Notes: generated from the sequence alone by a model not told the origin. A stretch of 64,000 bases of DNA from Aquitalea sp. LB_tupeE (GCF_013391415.1 NZ_JACAXB010000030.1:1-64000); one strand, 5' to 3'. Numbered from the stretch's first letter, positions 1 through 8,414 are shown. Numbers and translations are program-made.

Positions 1-370
1 AGTCACTGCAGGACATGCAAATGGGATGGCTGAGTTTTTTATCGATTATCCATAAAAATTCCTAAGAATTATCATGCAGTTTTTAGTTGCGCACTGTTTA
101 GTCTTGCCTGAATTGAATCAGTCGCAGGGGTGACTGTCGGATGGCGCTGACGGTTGTTTATGCTGACCACTGTATCGACTGACTACGAGCCGGACACCTG
201 CACTCTCGGTTTCACCAAGGCTCACAACCAAGCCGACTACAAAGTCAAAAGCCAATACATTGATATGAGCGTCAGCGATCAACCCAAAGGCTCTTTGATG
301 AGCCAAGGTGTCAGTAGCTTGCCTGGAGCAGGATCACGGCTAGGCCGATTATATGCAATAGAAGTTCGGT
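1..370. other. AT-rich left edge without a recognised gene
   Basis: This stretch is visibly richer in A and T than the hydrogenase genes that follow, especially in its first 120 bases. Short open frames exist on both strands (for example about 62 codons at 118-306 on the minus strand), but none has a ribosome binding site or a protein sequence that I recognise. No HigB-type toxin frame is seen next to the HigA-like gene. It may be eroded or horizontally acquired DNA; that is inference from composition only. Confidence 0.4.
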
Positions 371-658
371 CTACAGATGGCGTGCTTGCCGTAGCTGGCG
401 GCGGGCCTGGGCCAGGTCCCAGGCGGTTTGCAGTGCCATCCAGAATTGCGCGTCCTGCCCGAACAAGCAGGCCAGCCGGATGGCGGTGTCCGGGCTGATG
501 CCGCGTTTACCGGCAATCAGTTCGTTGAGTCGTCGTCGGGAGATGCCCAGTCGTCGTGCGGCATCGGTCTGGCTCATGCCGGATGGCGCAAGAAAGCGGC
601 TATCCAGAAAGCGGCCGGGGTGCAGCGGGGTGCGGGCACTGACGAGCGGGATGGACAT
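371..658 (-). CDS. HigA-family addiction-module antidote (XRE helix-turn-helix), orphan
   Basis: A 95-residue protein with the HigA/VapI layout: a short N-terminal lead ending in HPGRFL, then a Cro/C1-type helix-turn-helix (SQTDAARRLGISRRRLNELI), then the KRGISPDTAIRLACLFG segment typical of HigA antitoxins. HigA proteins bind their own promoter and neutralise the mRNA-cleaving toxin HigB. HigB genes normally sit immediately upstream of higA, but the 180 bases upstream hold only an inverted repeat and no toxin frame. I chose the ATG at 658 because the family begins close to this motif; there is no clear ribosome binding site and the frame stays open further upstream to 736. It is either an orphan antitoxin or a stand-alone regulator. 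Confidence 0.75.
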   Translation of the reverse strand: MSIPLVSARTPLHPGRFLDSRFLAPSGMSQTDAARRLGISRRRLNELIAGKRGISPDTAIRLACLFGQDAQFWMALQTAWDLAQARRQLRQARHL

Positions 659-753
659 GGCGGTGTGCGGGATGGCGTTTAGGGGCTGCGTTGGTTTGCC
701 GCCCGCGTGTGCTGGCGGCGGTTCGACACATGCCACGGTCTGGTCAGGGGAGT

Positions 754-835
754 GAAAACGTCAGCAACAAGCCGCGCCGACACAGACAGTACGCTGAGTA
801 CGGCAAGGCAGCGCAACGCAGTCGCTGACGTTTTC
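754..835. repeat. 12-bp perfect inverted repeat flanking 58 bp
   Basis: The arms gaaaacgtcagc (754-765) and gctgacgttttc (824-835) are exact reverse complements. The 58-bp interior includes a smaller GTAC-gctga-GTAC hairpin. The element begins 5 bases after the hyaC stop codon, so it would fold at the 3' end of the hya transcript. It has no T-run typical of an intrinsic terminator. It could be an RNA 3'-end stabiliser or one copy of a dispersed, MITE-like repeat; a genome-wide copy count would decide. Confidence 0.6.
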
Positions 836-840
836 CCGGT

Positions 841-1548
841 TTAGTCCTTGAACATGCGGAAACCGCTGATCATGGTCGACACCATGCTCTGCTTGGACAT
901 GATGTCCTCACGGATAGCGGCATACACGTGAATCATCACGAACAAAATGATGGACCACATGCCCAGCCGGTGCCAGTTGTGTACCGTCAGGCTGTTACCG
1001 CCAAAGGCGGAAATCACCCAACCAAAGCCTTGGTAAGCCCAGCTTTTGGTGCCCAGGCCCTCACCATACAGGGCAAAGCCGGTAAAGCACATGAAGACGG
1101 CCACCCACAGGAAGCTGGCCATGGCGATCTGTCCGACCGGGTTGTGGCCGATGTATTTCTTCGGGTAGCGCTCCAGAAACAGATACCAGCGCACTTCAAA
1201 GAAAAATTCCTTCCACCAGGCGCGGTCCCATACCGGTACCAGAATGATCTCGCGCGCATGGTGATTGCCCACCAGTGCCCAGTACAGCCGGCCGATCAGG
1301 CCGATGGCCAGAATGTAGCCGGCGGTGAAGTGGGCAAAGCGGATATAGCCCATGACGAAGTTGAAGGTGGCCTCGCCCGGTACCGAGGGCAGGGGCTTGC
1401 CAATCAGGTAGCCGGTAACGGACAAGGTGATGATGCATAGCACAGTCACCCAGTGCCACAGGCGTACCGGTGCTTCGTAGACATAAACCGACGTGACCTT
1501 GCGGCCCAGGCCCTGTGGGGCGTTGCCGTCGAAGCCATAGCTTTTCAT
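841..1548 (-). CDS. hyaC: NiFe-hydrogenase 1 b-type cytochrome subunit
   Basis: A 235-residue integral membrane cytochrome b that passes electrons from the periplasmic hydrogenase dimer to the quinone pool. Four hydrophobic segments are readable, with histidines suited to haem b ligation (RLWHW near the N terminus, RFAHF, and HNWHRLGMW followed by VMIHVYAA near the C terminus). The start at 1548 is set by a good ribosome binding site (AGGAG, 7 bases upstream); an in-frame extension to 1611 has no such site. It is the last gene of hyaABC and lies 195 bases downstream of hyaB, an unusually long intercistronic gap containing a hairpin. E. coli hyaD, hyaE and hyaF do not follow here. Confidence 0.93.
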   Translation of the reverse strand: MKSYGFDGNAPQGLGRKVTSVYVYEAPVRLWHWVTVLCIITLSVTGYLIGKPLPSVPGEATFNFVMGYIRFAHFTAGYILAIGLIGRLYWALVGNHHAREIILVPVWDRAWWKEFFFEVRWYLFLERYPKKYIGHNPVGQIAMASFLWVAVFMCFTGFALYGEGLGTKSWAYQGFGWVISAFGGNSLTVHNWHRLGMWSIILFVMIHVYAAIREDIMSKQSMVSTMISGFRMFKD

Positions 1549-1574
1549 GTTGAATCTCCTGTTTTCCCGCCGAA

Positions 1575-1628
1575 CCGCCACGCTGCCGGCCATCCCGGGA
1601 GTGATGGGCACTCCGGCCAGCGTGGCGG
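1575..1628 (-). other. hyaB-hyaC intercistronic stem-loop
   Basis: The arms CCGCCACGCTG (1575-1585) and CAGCGTGGCGG (1618-1628) are perfect complements, and a nested GGAGTG-ATGGG-CACTCC hairpin lies inside (598-614 of the second kilobase, that is 1598-1614). In the hya mRNA this GC-rich structure ends about 27 bases before the hyaC start codon. It may set segmental mRNA stability or modulate hyaC translation; the structure is read from sequence, the role is inferred. Confidence 0.5.
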
Positions 1629-1743
1629 ACGATCAGGAAGTTCGCCAGCGCCGCCTGCGGGGGGAGCGGGGCGGGGCTGACTGGTCAATCGTCGTGCTGT
1701 CCACCGGGCAGGGGGTGCCGCCGGGAGGACGGGCGCGACGAAC

Positions 1744-3534
1744 TCAACGTACTTTCACACTCACCAGCTCGCCGCCGTCCTCGCCAATCACATGGGTGGA
1801 GCAGGCAAGGCAGGGGTCGAAGCTGTGCAGGGTGCGCAGGATTTCCAGCGGCTGATCCGGCACCGCCATCTTGGTGCCCATCAGCGAGGCTTCATAAGCG
1901 CCGATCTGGCCCTTGGCGTCACGCGGACCGGCATTCCAGGTGGTGGGTACCACGCACTGGTAGCTGTCGATACGGGTGTCGGCAATCTTCAGCCAGTGAC
2001 CCAGCGCGCCACGCGGTGCTTCGGTGAAGCCCACACCCTTGGCAGCGGCGGGCCAGCTGGCCGGGTCCCATTTCTCCACATTGGCGGTGGCGGTGTCGCC
2101 GTTCTTGATGTTGGTAATCAGGCGGTCGAAGAAGTAGCGCATCTTGTTGGCAGCCCAGGACGACTCCAGCGCACGGGCGGCGGTACGGCCCAGGGTGGAG
2201 AACAAGGCTTCCTTGGGTGCGCCCAGTGCATGCAGCAGCTTGTCCACCGGTTCCTTGAATTCCGGCTTGTTCTGGTGGTAGCCAATCAGGTAGCGCGCCA
2301 GCGGGCCCACTTCCATGGCGTGGCCCTTCCAGCGCGGCGACTTGATCCACGAATACTTGGCCGATTCGTCCAGCTGCTCGATGCGGGTCTTGGTTCCCTT
2401 GTGATTGGCACCCAGCTCGAATTTGGGCGCGGTAATGCCATCGAAGGGATGCAGGCCCTTGCTGTCGTCGCCATAGCTGTACCAGCTGTGGGTGACGAAT
2501 TCCTGGATTTCATCCGGGGCGTACAGGTCGATCGGGTGAATTTCGTTGAACTTGCCGTTGATGATGGCGCCACGCGGCAGCAGCAGGCTGCTTTCGCTGT
2601 AGTCGTTGGCATGGTCGGGGAAGTCGCCGTAGGACATCACGCTCTGGCTGGCCAGGCCGCCGCCGATGGCCGCCCAGTCCTTGTAGAAGCCGCCGATGGC
2701 GATGACGTCCGGAATGTATACCTGTTCGCAGAAGGTGATGGTGCGGTCGATAATCTGCGACACCAGGTTCAGCCGTTCCATATTGATGGCACCGACTGCG
2801 CCTACATCGTCGATATTGATGGCGCAGGGCATGCCGCCCACCAGCCAGTTGGGGTGGGGGTTCTTGCCGCCAAAGATGGTGTGTATCTTGACGATTTCCT
2901 TCTGGAAATCCAGCGCTTCCAGATAGTGCGCCACCGCCATCAGGTTGGCTTCCGGCGGCAGTTTCATTGCCGGGTGACCCCAATAGCCATTGCGGAAGGG
3001 GCCCAGCTGGCCGGATTCGACAAAGCGCTTCAGCCGCGATTGCAGGTCACGGAAATAACCGGGGCTGGACATGGGCCAGTCGGAAATGCTTTGTGCCAGT
3101 TCGCTGGTTTTTTTCGGGTCGGCCTTGAGGGCGGACACCACGTCCACCCAGTCCAGCGCGTGCAGATGGTAGAAGTGCACCAGGTGGTCGTGCACATACA
3201 GCGCCGCCTGCATGATGTTGCGGATCAGGTTGGCGTTTTCGGGAATCTTGATCTTCAGCGCGTCTTCCACGGCGCGGACTGATGTGAGCGCGTGGGTGCC
3301 GGTGCACACACCGCAAATGCGCTCGACAAAGGCCCAGGCGTCACGCGGGTCGCGGCCTTTGAGGATGACTTCCAGGCCGCGCCACATGGTGCCGGTGGAG
3401 ACGGCATTGGTGATGATGTTGTTGCTGTCGATGTTCACTTCGCAGCGCAGGTGGCCTTCGATACGGGTGACCGGGTCCACCACCACGCGGCGGCCGCTAT
3501 TGTCCAGGGTAAAACCTTGGGTCTGGTAAGACAT
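1744..3534 (-). CDS. hyaB: NiFe-hydrogenase 1 large (catalytic) subunit
   Basis: A 596-residue catalytic subunit carrying the NiFe(CN)2CO centre that oxidises H2. Both Ni-binding Cys pairs are present: [11 protein letters not shown] near residue 75 and DPCLACSTH near the C terminus. The 15 residues after that last motif form the C-terminal peptide that a HyaD-type endopeptidase removes after nickel insertion. Length and sequence follow E. coli HyaB closely (group 1d, from memory). Its ATG overlaps the hyaA stop by one base (TGATG), implying translational coupling. The protein has no signal of its own and would be co-exported with HyaA through the Tat system. Confidence 0.97.
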   Translation of the reverse strand: MSYQTQGFTLDNSGRRVVVDPVTRIEGHLRCEVNIDSNNIITNAVSTGTMWRGLEVILKGRDPRDAWAFVERICGVCTGTHALTSVRAVEDALKIKIPENANLIRNIMQAALYVHDHLVHFYHLHALDWVDVVSALKADPKKTSELAQSISDWPMSSPGYFRDLQSRLKRFVESGQLGPFRNGYWGHPAMKLPPEANLMAVAHYLEALDFQKEIVKIHTIFGGKNPHPNWLVGGMPCAINIDDVGAVGAINMERLNLVSQIIDRTITFCEQVYIPDVIAIGGFYKDWAAIGGGLASQSVMSYGDFPDHANDYSESSLLLPRGAIINGKFNEIHPIDLYAPDEIQEFVTHSWYSYGDDSKGLHPFDGITAPKFELGANHKGTKTRIEQLDESAKYSWIKSPRWKGHAMEVGPLARYLIGYHQNKPEFKEPVDKLLHALGAPKEALFSTLGRTAARALESSWAANKMRYFFDRLITNIKNGDTATANVEKWDPASWPAAAKGVGFTEAPRGALGHWLKIADTRIDSYQCVVPTTWNAGPRDAKGQIGAYEASLMGTKMAVPDQPLEILRTLHSFDPCLACSTHVIGEDGGELVSVKVR

Positions 3535-4658
3535 CAGACTTTCTCCTCGTTCTTGTCTTTATTCTGTGCGGATGTGGCGGGGTCCAGCGGCTGCAGGTCC
3601 TGCTTTTTCAGCATGGTGCTCTTGATGGCGCTGACCGCGGCATGGGCGGCAATGGCAGCCCCGGCGGTGCCGGCCACGGTAAAGCCGATCTTGTCGGCAT
3701 TGGCTTCCACGCCGAATTGCGGAATGGAAGTGACGCGGTCGTAGAAGGAGCCCTTGTCCCAGAAGCCTTCTTCCGAGCAGCCGATGCAACCATGACCGGA
3801 CTGGATGGGGAAGGACACGCCGTCGTTCCAGCGCACGGTGGAGCAGGCGTTGTAGGTAGTGGGGCCTTTGCAGCCCATCTTGTACAGGCAGTAGCCCTTG
3901 CGCGCGCCTTCGTCGTCCCAGCTCTCGACAAACTGACCGGCGTCAAAGTGCGGACGGCGATAGCATTTATCATGGATGCGCTGGCCGTAGAACATCTTGG
4001 GCCGGCCCTGGCGGTCCAGTTCCGGAATCTTGTCGAAGGTCACCATATAGGTAATCACGGCAGCCATGACTTCCGGAATCGGTGGGCAGCCCGGCACCTT
4101 GATCACCGGCTTGTCCAGAATCACCTGATGCACCGGCGTGGCGCGGGTGGGGTTGGGTTTGGCGGCCTGCACACAGCCCCAGCTGGCACAGGAACCCCAG
4201 GCGATCAGCGCTTTGGCATCGGCCGATACGCGTTTGAGCTTTTCCACGAAGGGTTCGCCACCGGGAAAGCAGTACATGCCGTCTTCGTTGAGCGGCGGGT
4301 TGCCTTCCACGGCAACGATGTAATTGCCTTTGTGGTTCTTGATCAGGTCATCCAGGATGGCTTCGGCCTGATGACCGGCAGCGGCCATGATGGTGTCGTC
4401 GTAATCCAGCGAGATCAGCGACAGGATGGCGTCTTTGGCCAGCGGGTGGGCCGAGCGGATGAAGGACTCGGTACAGCAGGTGCATTCCAGGCCGTGCAGC
4501 CAGATCACCGGCACACGCGGCTTGGTTTCCAGTGCATAGGCAATACGCGGGACAAAAGCCGAGCCCAGGCCCAGCGAGGTGGCGGTCAGGCTGCAGAACT
4601 TCAGGAAGCTGCGCCGGGTCACGCCCTGGCGACGCATGGCTTGATAGAAAGTCTCCAT
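3534..4658 (-). CDS. hyaA: NiFe-hydrogenase 1 small (Fe-S) subunit
   Basis: A 374-residue electron-transfer subunit with a Tat signal peptide (TRRSFLKF at residues 14-21) and a predicted cleavage after AYA near residue 42. The proximal-cluster region reads ECTCCTES (Cys59, 61, 62) and GSCASWGC (Cys about 156 and 161), so both supernumerary cysteines known from oxygen-tolerant membrane-bound hydrogenases are present. Downstream HDKCYRR, the YKMGCKGP segment and GCIGCSEEG supply the medial and distal clusters, and a C-terminal hydrophobic helix anchors the protein. The start at 4658 has a GGAGGAG site and matches the family N terminus; an upstream in-frame ATG at 4685 lies in a hairpin without one. 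First gene of hyaABC. Confidence 0.97.
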   Translation of the reverse strand: METFYQAMRRQGVTRRSFLKFCSLTATSLGLGSAFVPRIAYALETKPRVPVIWLHGLECTCCTESFIRSAHPLAKDAILSLISLDYDDTIMAAAGHQAEAILDDLIKNHKGNYIVAVEGNPPLNEDGMYCFPGGEPFVEKLKRVSADAKALIAWGSCASWGCVQAAKPNPTRATPVHQVILDKPVIKVPGCPPIPEVMAAVITYMVTFDKIPELDRQGRPKMFYGQRIHDKCYRRPHFDAGQFVESWDDEGARKGYCLYKMGCKGPTTYNACSTVRWNDGVSFPIQSGHGCIGCSEEGFWDKGSFYDRVTSIPQFGVEANADKIGFTVAGTAGAAIAAHAAVSAIKSTMLKKQDLQPLDPATSAQNKDKNEEKV

Positions 4659-4674
4659 GTGGTTACGCTCCTCC

Positions 4675-4692
4675 ATGCCATGCAAATGGCAT
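4675..4692 (-). promoter_or_regulatory. Leader hairpin abutting the hyaA ribosome binding site
   Basis: ATGCCAT and ATGGCAT (4675-4681 and 4686-4692) form a 7-bp stem with a 4-base loop. On the minus strand the stem ends directly where the GGAGGAG ribosome binding site starts. Such a placement could modulate ribosome access to hyaA. The fold is direct reading; the regulatory role is inference. Confidence 0.4.
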
Positions 4693-4736
4693 TTGATGTG
4701 TTTTAATTGTTGTGCCGGATCTGCGTTGTTCGTGGT

Positions 4737-4748
4737 CTGTCCGGACAG
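4737..4748. promoter_or_regulatory. 12-bp perfect palindrome, candidate operator
   Basis: CTGTCCGGACAG is its own reverse complement. It lies about 80 bases upstream of the hyaA start and about 255 bases upstream of the divergent GGDEF-EAL gene. The regulator is unknown. Confidence 0.35.
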
Positions 4749-4777
4749 GCTGGCGGTGTTGCAAGCTGTCAGTGGGT

Positions 4778-4794
4778 TTCAAATTCCGTGCCAG
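4778..4794 (-). promoter_or_regulatory. Sigma-54-like promoter for hyaABC
   Basis: On the minus strand the sequence reads CTGGCACGGAATTTGAA. Compared with the sigma-54 consensus (TGGCACG, four bases, TTGC) every position agrees except the final C, which is A. The -24 and -12 elements have the correct spacing. Transcription would start near 4767, leaving a leader of about 110 bases before hyaA. Membrane-bound hydrogenase operons of other betaproteobacteria are known to use sigma-54, which supports the reading. The mismatch falls in the well-conserved -12 GC, so activity is not certain. Confidence 0.45.
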
Positions 4795-4958
4795 GCTCTG
4801 TGCTGTGCCAAGTCTTTTAAAATCAGCCAATTGCCATCGGCGCAAAGAAAAGTACTGCAAACTTTGTTTTCAGTTTTGCGGCAAAGTGGAAAATATCGAG
4901 TAGCCGGGCTACTGCAATTAAATGGCCAGATTCGTTTTATGGCGTTAAGTGAAAAATG

Positions 4959-4964
4959 TATAAT
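4959..4964 (+). promoter_or_regulatory. -10 box for the GGDEF-EAL gene
   Basis: A perfect TATAAT lies 38 bases upstream of the ATG at 5003. The best -35 candidate (TTTTAT at 4935-4940, 18 bases upstream) is poor, so an activator may be needed. Confidence 0.4.
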
Positions 4965-5002
4965 GCCGCTGTAATGAACAGTAAATTGCTTACAGGTCTA
5001 GG

Positions 5003-7504
5003 ATGATGTCTCCGCTGATGCAGCCCATAGAGCAAATCGCCTCCTCGGATATCCTCAGTTGCACGCCCGAGACGCCGGTGCATCAGGCTGCAGCCATGAT
5101 GATGGAGAGTGGCTGTGGTTCCATCGTGGTATTCGATACGCCCGGGCACGCCCTGGGCATCTGGACCGAAACCGATGCCCTGTCTATCGACCTGGCTGAC
5201 CCGGTGGCTCGCAGCCAGCCTATCAGCCTGGTGATGAGTACGCCGGTGGTGACACTGTCTCATCAGATGAGTGTGCATGATGCGGTGGGGCGCTTTCGCA
5301 GCAATGGTATTCGCCACGCGCTGGTGGAAAAACATGGTGACATTGTCGGCCTGGTTTCCCTGTCCGACGTGGTGTTGTGTCAGGGTACAGAGGCTTTTCT
5401 GGGCTTGAAGCGGCTGGATGGCATTCTGGCGCCGCCAGCTGCCATCCTGCAGGCGGATGACAGCCTGACCGCAGCCCTGAGCTGCATGCGTGAACAGCAG
5501 CTGACTGCCCTTGGCGTGCAGTTTCCTGATGGCAGCTACGGCATTCTCACCCAGCGGGATGTGGTGGGCCTGGTGGCCAGCGGCAAGGTGAATGCGAACC
5601 TCGGGCAGATTTGCACCCGGCCGGTGATTGGCGTGTCGGTCAGCACCAGCCTGTTGCAGGCACGGCGTGTCATCCTGCAACACCAGATCCGCCACTTGGC
5701 GGTATTCGATACCGAGCAGCGTCTGGTTCACATCGTCGGTTTCCGCGAAATCATCCAGAGCATCGAGCACGAGTTCCTGCTGGAGCTGCATGGCGCGCTG
5801 CGCGAGCGTGATGAGGCCTTGGTGCAATCCCGCCAAAGCCTGCTGCTGGCGGACAAGGTGTTTGAAGCCACCATGGAAGGCATTGTCATCACTGATGGCA
5901 GCGGCATCATCCAGTCAGTCAACCCGGCTTTTACCCGCATTACCGGTTATGCGCGCGAGGAGGCCATCGGCAAGACGCCGGCCTTGCTCAAGTCCGGCAA
6001 GCAATCGCCGGAATTCTACGAATACCTGTGGCGCTGCCTGCGACATGATGGCTCCTGGCAGGGCGAGGTGGTGAACCGCCGCAAGAACGGCCTGCTGTAT
6101 ACCGAGCATCTGAGCATTACCGCCATCCGTGACGATCGTGGCGAATGCCTGCATTACGTGGCCGTGTTTTCCGACATTACCCAGCGCAAGCAGGCTGAAG
6201 AGCGCCTGCACTTCCTGGCCAATCATGATGCGCTGACCGGCCTGCCCAACCGCACCCTGTTCATCGAGAAACTGCAATCGGCGGTGGAGCAGGCGCGGCA
6301 GTTCGATCGCCGTTTTGCCTTGCTGTTCATCGACCTGGACCGCTTCAAGATGGTGAACGACACCCTGGGCCATCATGCCGGGGACGAATTACTGGTGCGC
6401 ATTGCCAGCGAGCTGCAACGCATCGTGCCCAATCTGTCCACCGTGGCCAGATTGTCCGGCGACGAATTCACCGTGCTGCTGGAAAACATTGTCACCGTGC
6501 AGCAGGTGGCCAGTCGGGCGCAGAGCATTCTGGATGCCATCTCGGCCGAATCCACCGTGGCCGGGCAGGGCGTGTTCATTTCGGCCAGTATCGGCATCAG
6601 CATGTTCCCGGAAGACGGTGCCATGGCCGATGCCTTGCTGGTGAATGCCGACACCGCCATGTACCGCGCCAAGGAGCGCGGCAAGAACAATTTCCAGTTT
6701 TACACCGCCGACATGAATGCCCGGGCGATAGAGCGGCTGAAAATGGAGTACAGCCTGCACCGTGCGCTGGCGCAGGACGAGCTGGAAGTGTGGTATCAGC
6801 CCAAGGTGGAACTGTCGTCAGGCCGCATCATCGGTGGCGAAGCCTTGCTGCGCTGGCAGCATCCGGACATGGGGCTGATTTCCCCGGCGCAGTTCATTCC
6901 CATTGCCGAGGAAAGTTCGCTGATTACCAGCATCGGTGAATGGGTGCTGGATAACAGCTGTGCGTCTACCCGCCGCTGGCGTGATGCCGGGCTGTTGCAG
7001 GGGCGTATTGCGGTGAATGTATCTGGTCGGCAGCTGAAGTATTCCAGCATTGTCGATACCGTGGCCCAGGCACTGGAACGCCATGGCCTGCCCAGCAGCG
7101 CGCTGGAGCTGGAAATCACCGAAAGCGTGGCCATGGATGAAGACAGCGGCATGGTGGAGGTATTGCACCGCCTGCAGGCGCTGGGCATTTACCTGTCGAT
7201 TGACGACTTCGGCACCGGCTATTCCAGCCTGTCCTACCTCAAGCGCCTGCCGGTTCGCGGTTTGAAGATTGATCAGAGCTTCATCATGGACCTGCATCAG
7301 GACCGGGACGATGCCGCCATCACCCAGGCCATCATTTCCATTGCCCGCAGCCTGGGGCTGGACCTGGTGGCCGAAGGGGTGGAGCTGGATGAGCAGCGTC
7401 ACTTCCTGGTGGAGCAGGGCTGTGATTGCGGGCAGGGTTATCTGTTCAGCAAGCCGGTGCCTGCCGCTGTGTTTGAAAGCCTGCTGCGCGCACAGCAGGG
7501 CTAA
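5003..7504 (+). CDS. CBS-PAS-GGDEF-EAL c-di-GMP turnover protein
   Basis: An 833-residue cytoplasmic signalling protein. Four CBS motifs fill about residues 5-265 and suggest adenine-nucleotide sensing. A PAS domain follows (about 285-405), then GGDEF (about 410-570) and EAL (about 580-830). The cyclase signature is SGDEF rather than GGDEF. The phosphodiesterase motifs look intact: EALLRW, LEITES, DDFGTGYSS, LKID and AEGVE. The net activity is therefore most likely c-di-GMP hydrolysis, with the GGDEF half possibly active or a GTP sensor. It has no membrane segment. Two adjacent ATG codons (5003, 5006) follow an ACAGG site. It is transcribed divergently from hyaABC and appears monocistronic. 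Confidence 0.93.
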   Translation: MMSPLMQPIEQIASSDILSCTPETPVHQAAAMMMESGCGSIVVFDTPGHALGIWTETDALSIDLADPVARSQPISLVMSTPVVTLSHQMSVHDAVGRFRSNGIRHALVEKHGDIVGLVSLSDVVLCQGTEAFLGLKRLDGILAPPAAILQADDSLTAALSCMREQQLTALGVQFPDGSYGILTQRDVVGLVASGKVNANLGQICTRPVIGVSVSTSLLQARRVILQHQIRHLAVFDTEQRLVHIVGFREIIQSIEHEFLLELHGALRERDEALVQSRQSLLLADKVFEATMEGIVITDGSGIIQSVNPAFTRITGYAREEAIGKTPALLKSGKQSPEFYEYLWRCLRHDGSWQGEVVNRRKNGLLYTEHLSITAIRDDRGECLHYVAVFSDITQRKQAEERLHFLANHDALTGLPNRTLFIEKLQSAVEQARQFDRRFALLFIDLDRFKMVNDTLGHHAGDELLVRIASELQRIVPNLSTVARLSGDEFTVLLENIVTVQQVASRAQSILDAISAESTVAGQGVFISASIGISMFPEDGAMADALLVNADTAMYRAKERGKNNFQFYTADMNARAIERLKMEYSLHRALAQDELEVWYQPKVELSSGRIIGGEALLRWQHPDMGLISPAQFIPIAEESSLITSIGEWVLDNSCASTRRWRDAGLLQGRIAVNVSGRQLKYSSIVDTVAQALERHGLPSSALELEITESVAMDEDSGMVEVLHRLQALGIYLSIDDFGTGYSSLSYLKRLPVRGLKIDQSFIMDLHQDRDDAAITQAIISIARSLGLDLVAEGVELDEQRHFLVEQGCDCGQGYLFSKPVPAAVFESLLRAQQG

Positions 7505-7558
7505 ACACCCTCGCTGGCCGGGCTGGCATGACGGCAGTGGCTGCGATATGCTGCTCGA

Positions 7559-8413
7559 ATGTCTCGTTCAGCAGCCACGCCTTCTTCTGACTCCAGCCTC
7601 GCACAGCCCTTGTTCTGGCGTGACCCGGCCTTGCCTTTCCTGGAAATCCGTACCGTACAGGACGGTCGGCAGGTGTGTTACGCCCGTCACTCGCACGAGC
7701 ATTTTTCCATTGGTGCCATCACCGGCGGTGTCAGCCACTATCTGAGTCTGCAAGACCGCTATCAGGTGGCACATGGCAGCGTGGTGCTGATGAATCCGGG
7801 TGAGGTGCATGCCTGCAATCCGATTGCCAATCAGGCGTGGTCCTACCACATGCTGTATGTGGATACCGCCTGGCTTGCTCAGCTGCAAGTCGAACTCGGG
7901 CTGAGTGCCAATCAGGATTTCCACTGTTTTTCTCCGCGTTTGAGCGAAGATGCACGCCTGTTTGGCCAGCTACAGCAACTGGTGGCGACGTGCCGGGCAA
8001 CGGATATGGCCCTGCTTGGCAAGCAGGAGGCGGCTACGAGCTTCTTCGCTCAGTTGCACAGCCGCTTGCAAACAGTGACGCCGGACAGCACAGCGCAGCA
8101 TAAGCGGCTGCAACGGGTGGCTGAGTTCATTGACGATCAATACGTGTCAGACCTGCGGCTGGAAGACATCTGCGCCGCGTCCTCCTTGTCTGCTTCTTAT
8201 CTGATACGCGCCTTCCGCCAGCGTTATCACATGACGCCGCATGAATATCTGCTGGACCGGCGCATCCGGCGCGGCAAGACACTGCTGCGCAGTGGCCAGT
8301 CCATCGCCCAGGTCGCGCAGACCCTGGGCTTTGCCGACCAGGCCCACTTCCAGCGCACCTTCAAGCGGCTGGTGGCGGCTACGCCCGGTCAGTACTGTCG
8401 CAGCAGCGGCTGA
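7559..8413 (+). CDS. AraC-family transcriptional regulator
   Basis: A 284-residue regulator with an N-terminal cupin-like sensor domain (HSHEHFSIG near residue 45, GEVHACNP near residue 85) and a C-terminal AraC DNA-binding domain of two helix-turn-helices (LEDICAASSLSASYL, then SIAQVAQTLGFADQAHFQRTF). It is convergent with a LysE-type exporter, with one base between the stop codons, an arrangement often seen for AraC/LysE pairs; the exporter is the likely target. The inducer cannot be read from sequence. The ribosome binding site is weak. Confidence 0.9.
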   Translation: MSRSAATPSSDSSLAQPLFWRDPALPFLEIRTVQDGRQVCYARHSHEHFSIGAITGGVSHYLSLQDRYQVAHGSVVLMNPGEVHACNPIANQAWSYHMLYVDTAWLAQLQVELGLSANQDFHCFSPRLSEDARLFGQLQQLVATCRATDMALLGKQEAATSFFAQLHSRLQTVTPDSTAQHKRLQRVAEFIDDQYVSDLRLEDICAASSLSASYLIRAFRQRYHMTPHEYLLDRRIRRGKTLLRSGQSIAQVAQTLGFADQAHFQRTFKRLVAATPGQYCRSSG

Positions 8414-8414
8414 A

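Larger units (their letters stand above)
4659..5002. other. Divergent intergenic region between hyaA and the GGDEF-EAL gene
   Basis: This 344-bp AT-richer region must hold the promoters of both neighbours. Readable elements are a 7-bp hairpin touching the hyaA ribosome binding site (4675-4692), a perfect 12-bp palindrome (4737-4748), a sigma-54-like element on the minus strand (4778-4794) and a TATAAT box facing right (4959-4964). No further open frame with a ribosome binding site is seen. Confidence 0.6.

Noticed and set aside
154-498. Plus-strand frame of 114 codons at the left edge
   Set aside because: It runs into the HigA-like gene on the other strand, has no binding site, and its protein is unlike anything I know.
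1792-3282. Open frame of about 496 codons on the plus strand opposite hyaB
   Set aside because: It mirrors the codon structure of hyaB in GC-rich DNA, is rich in His, Gly and Val from reversed codons, and has no ribosome binding site or known family.
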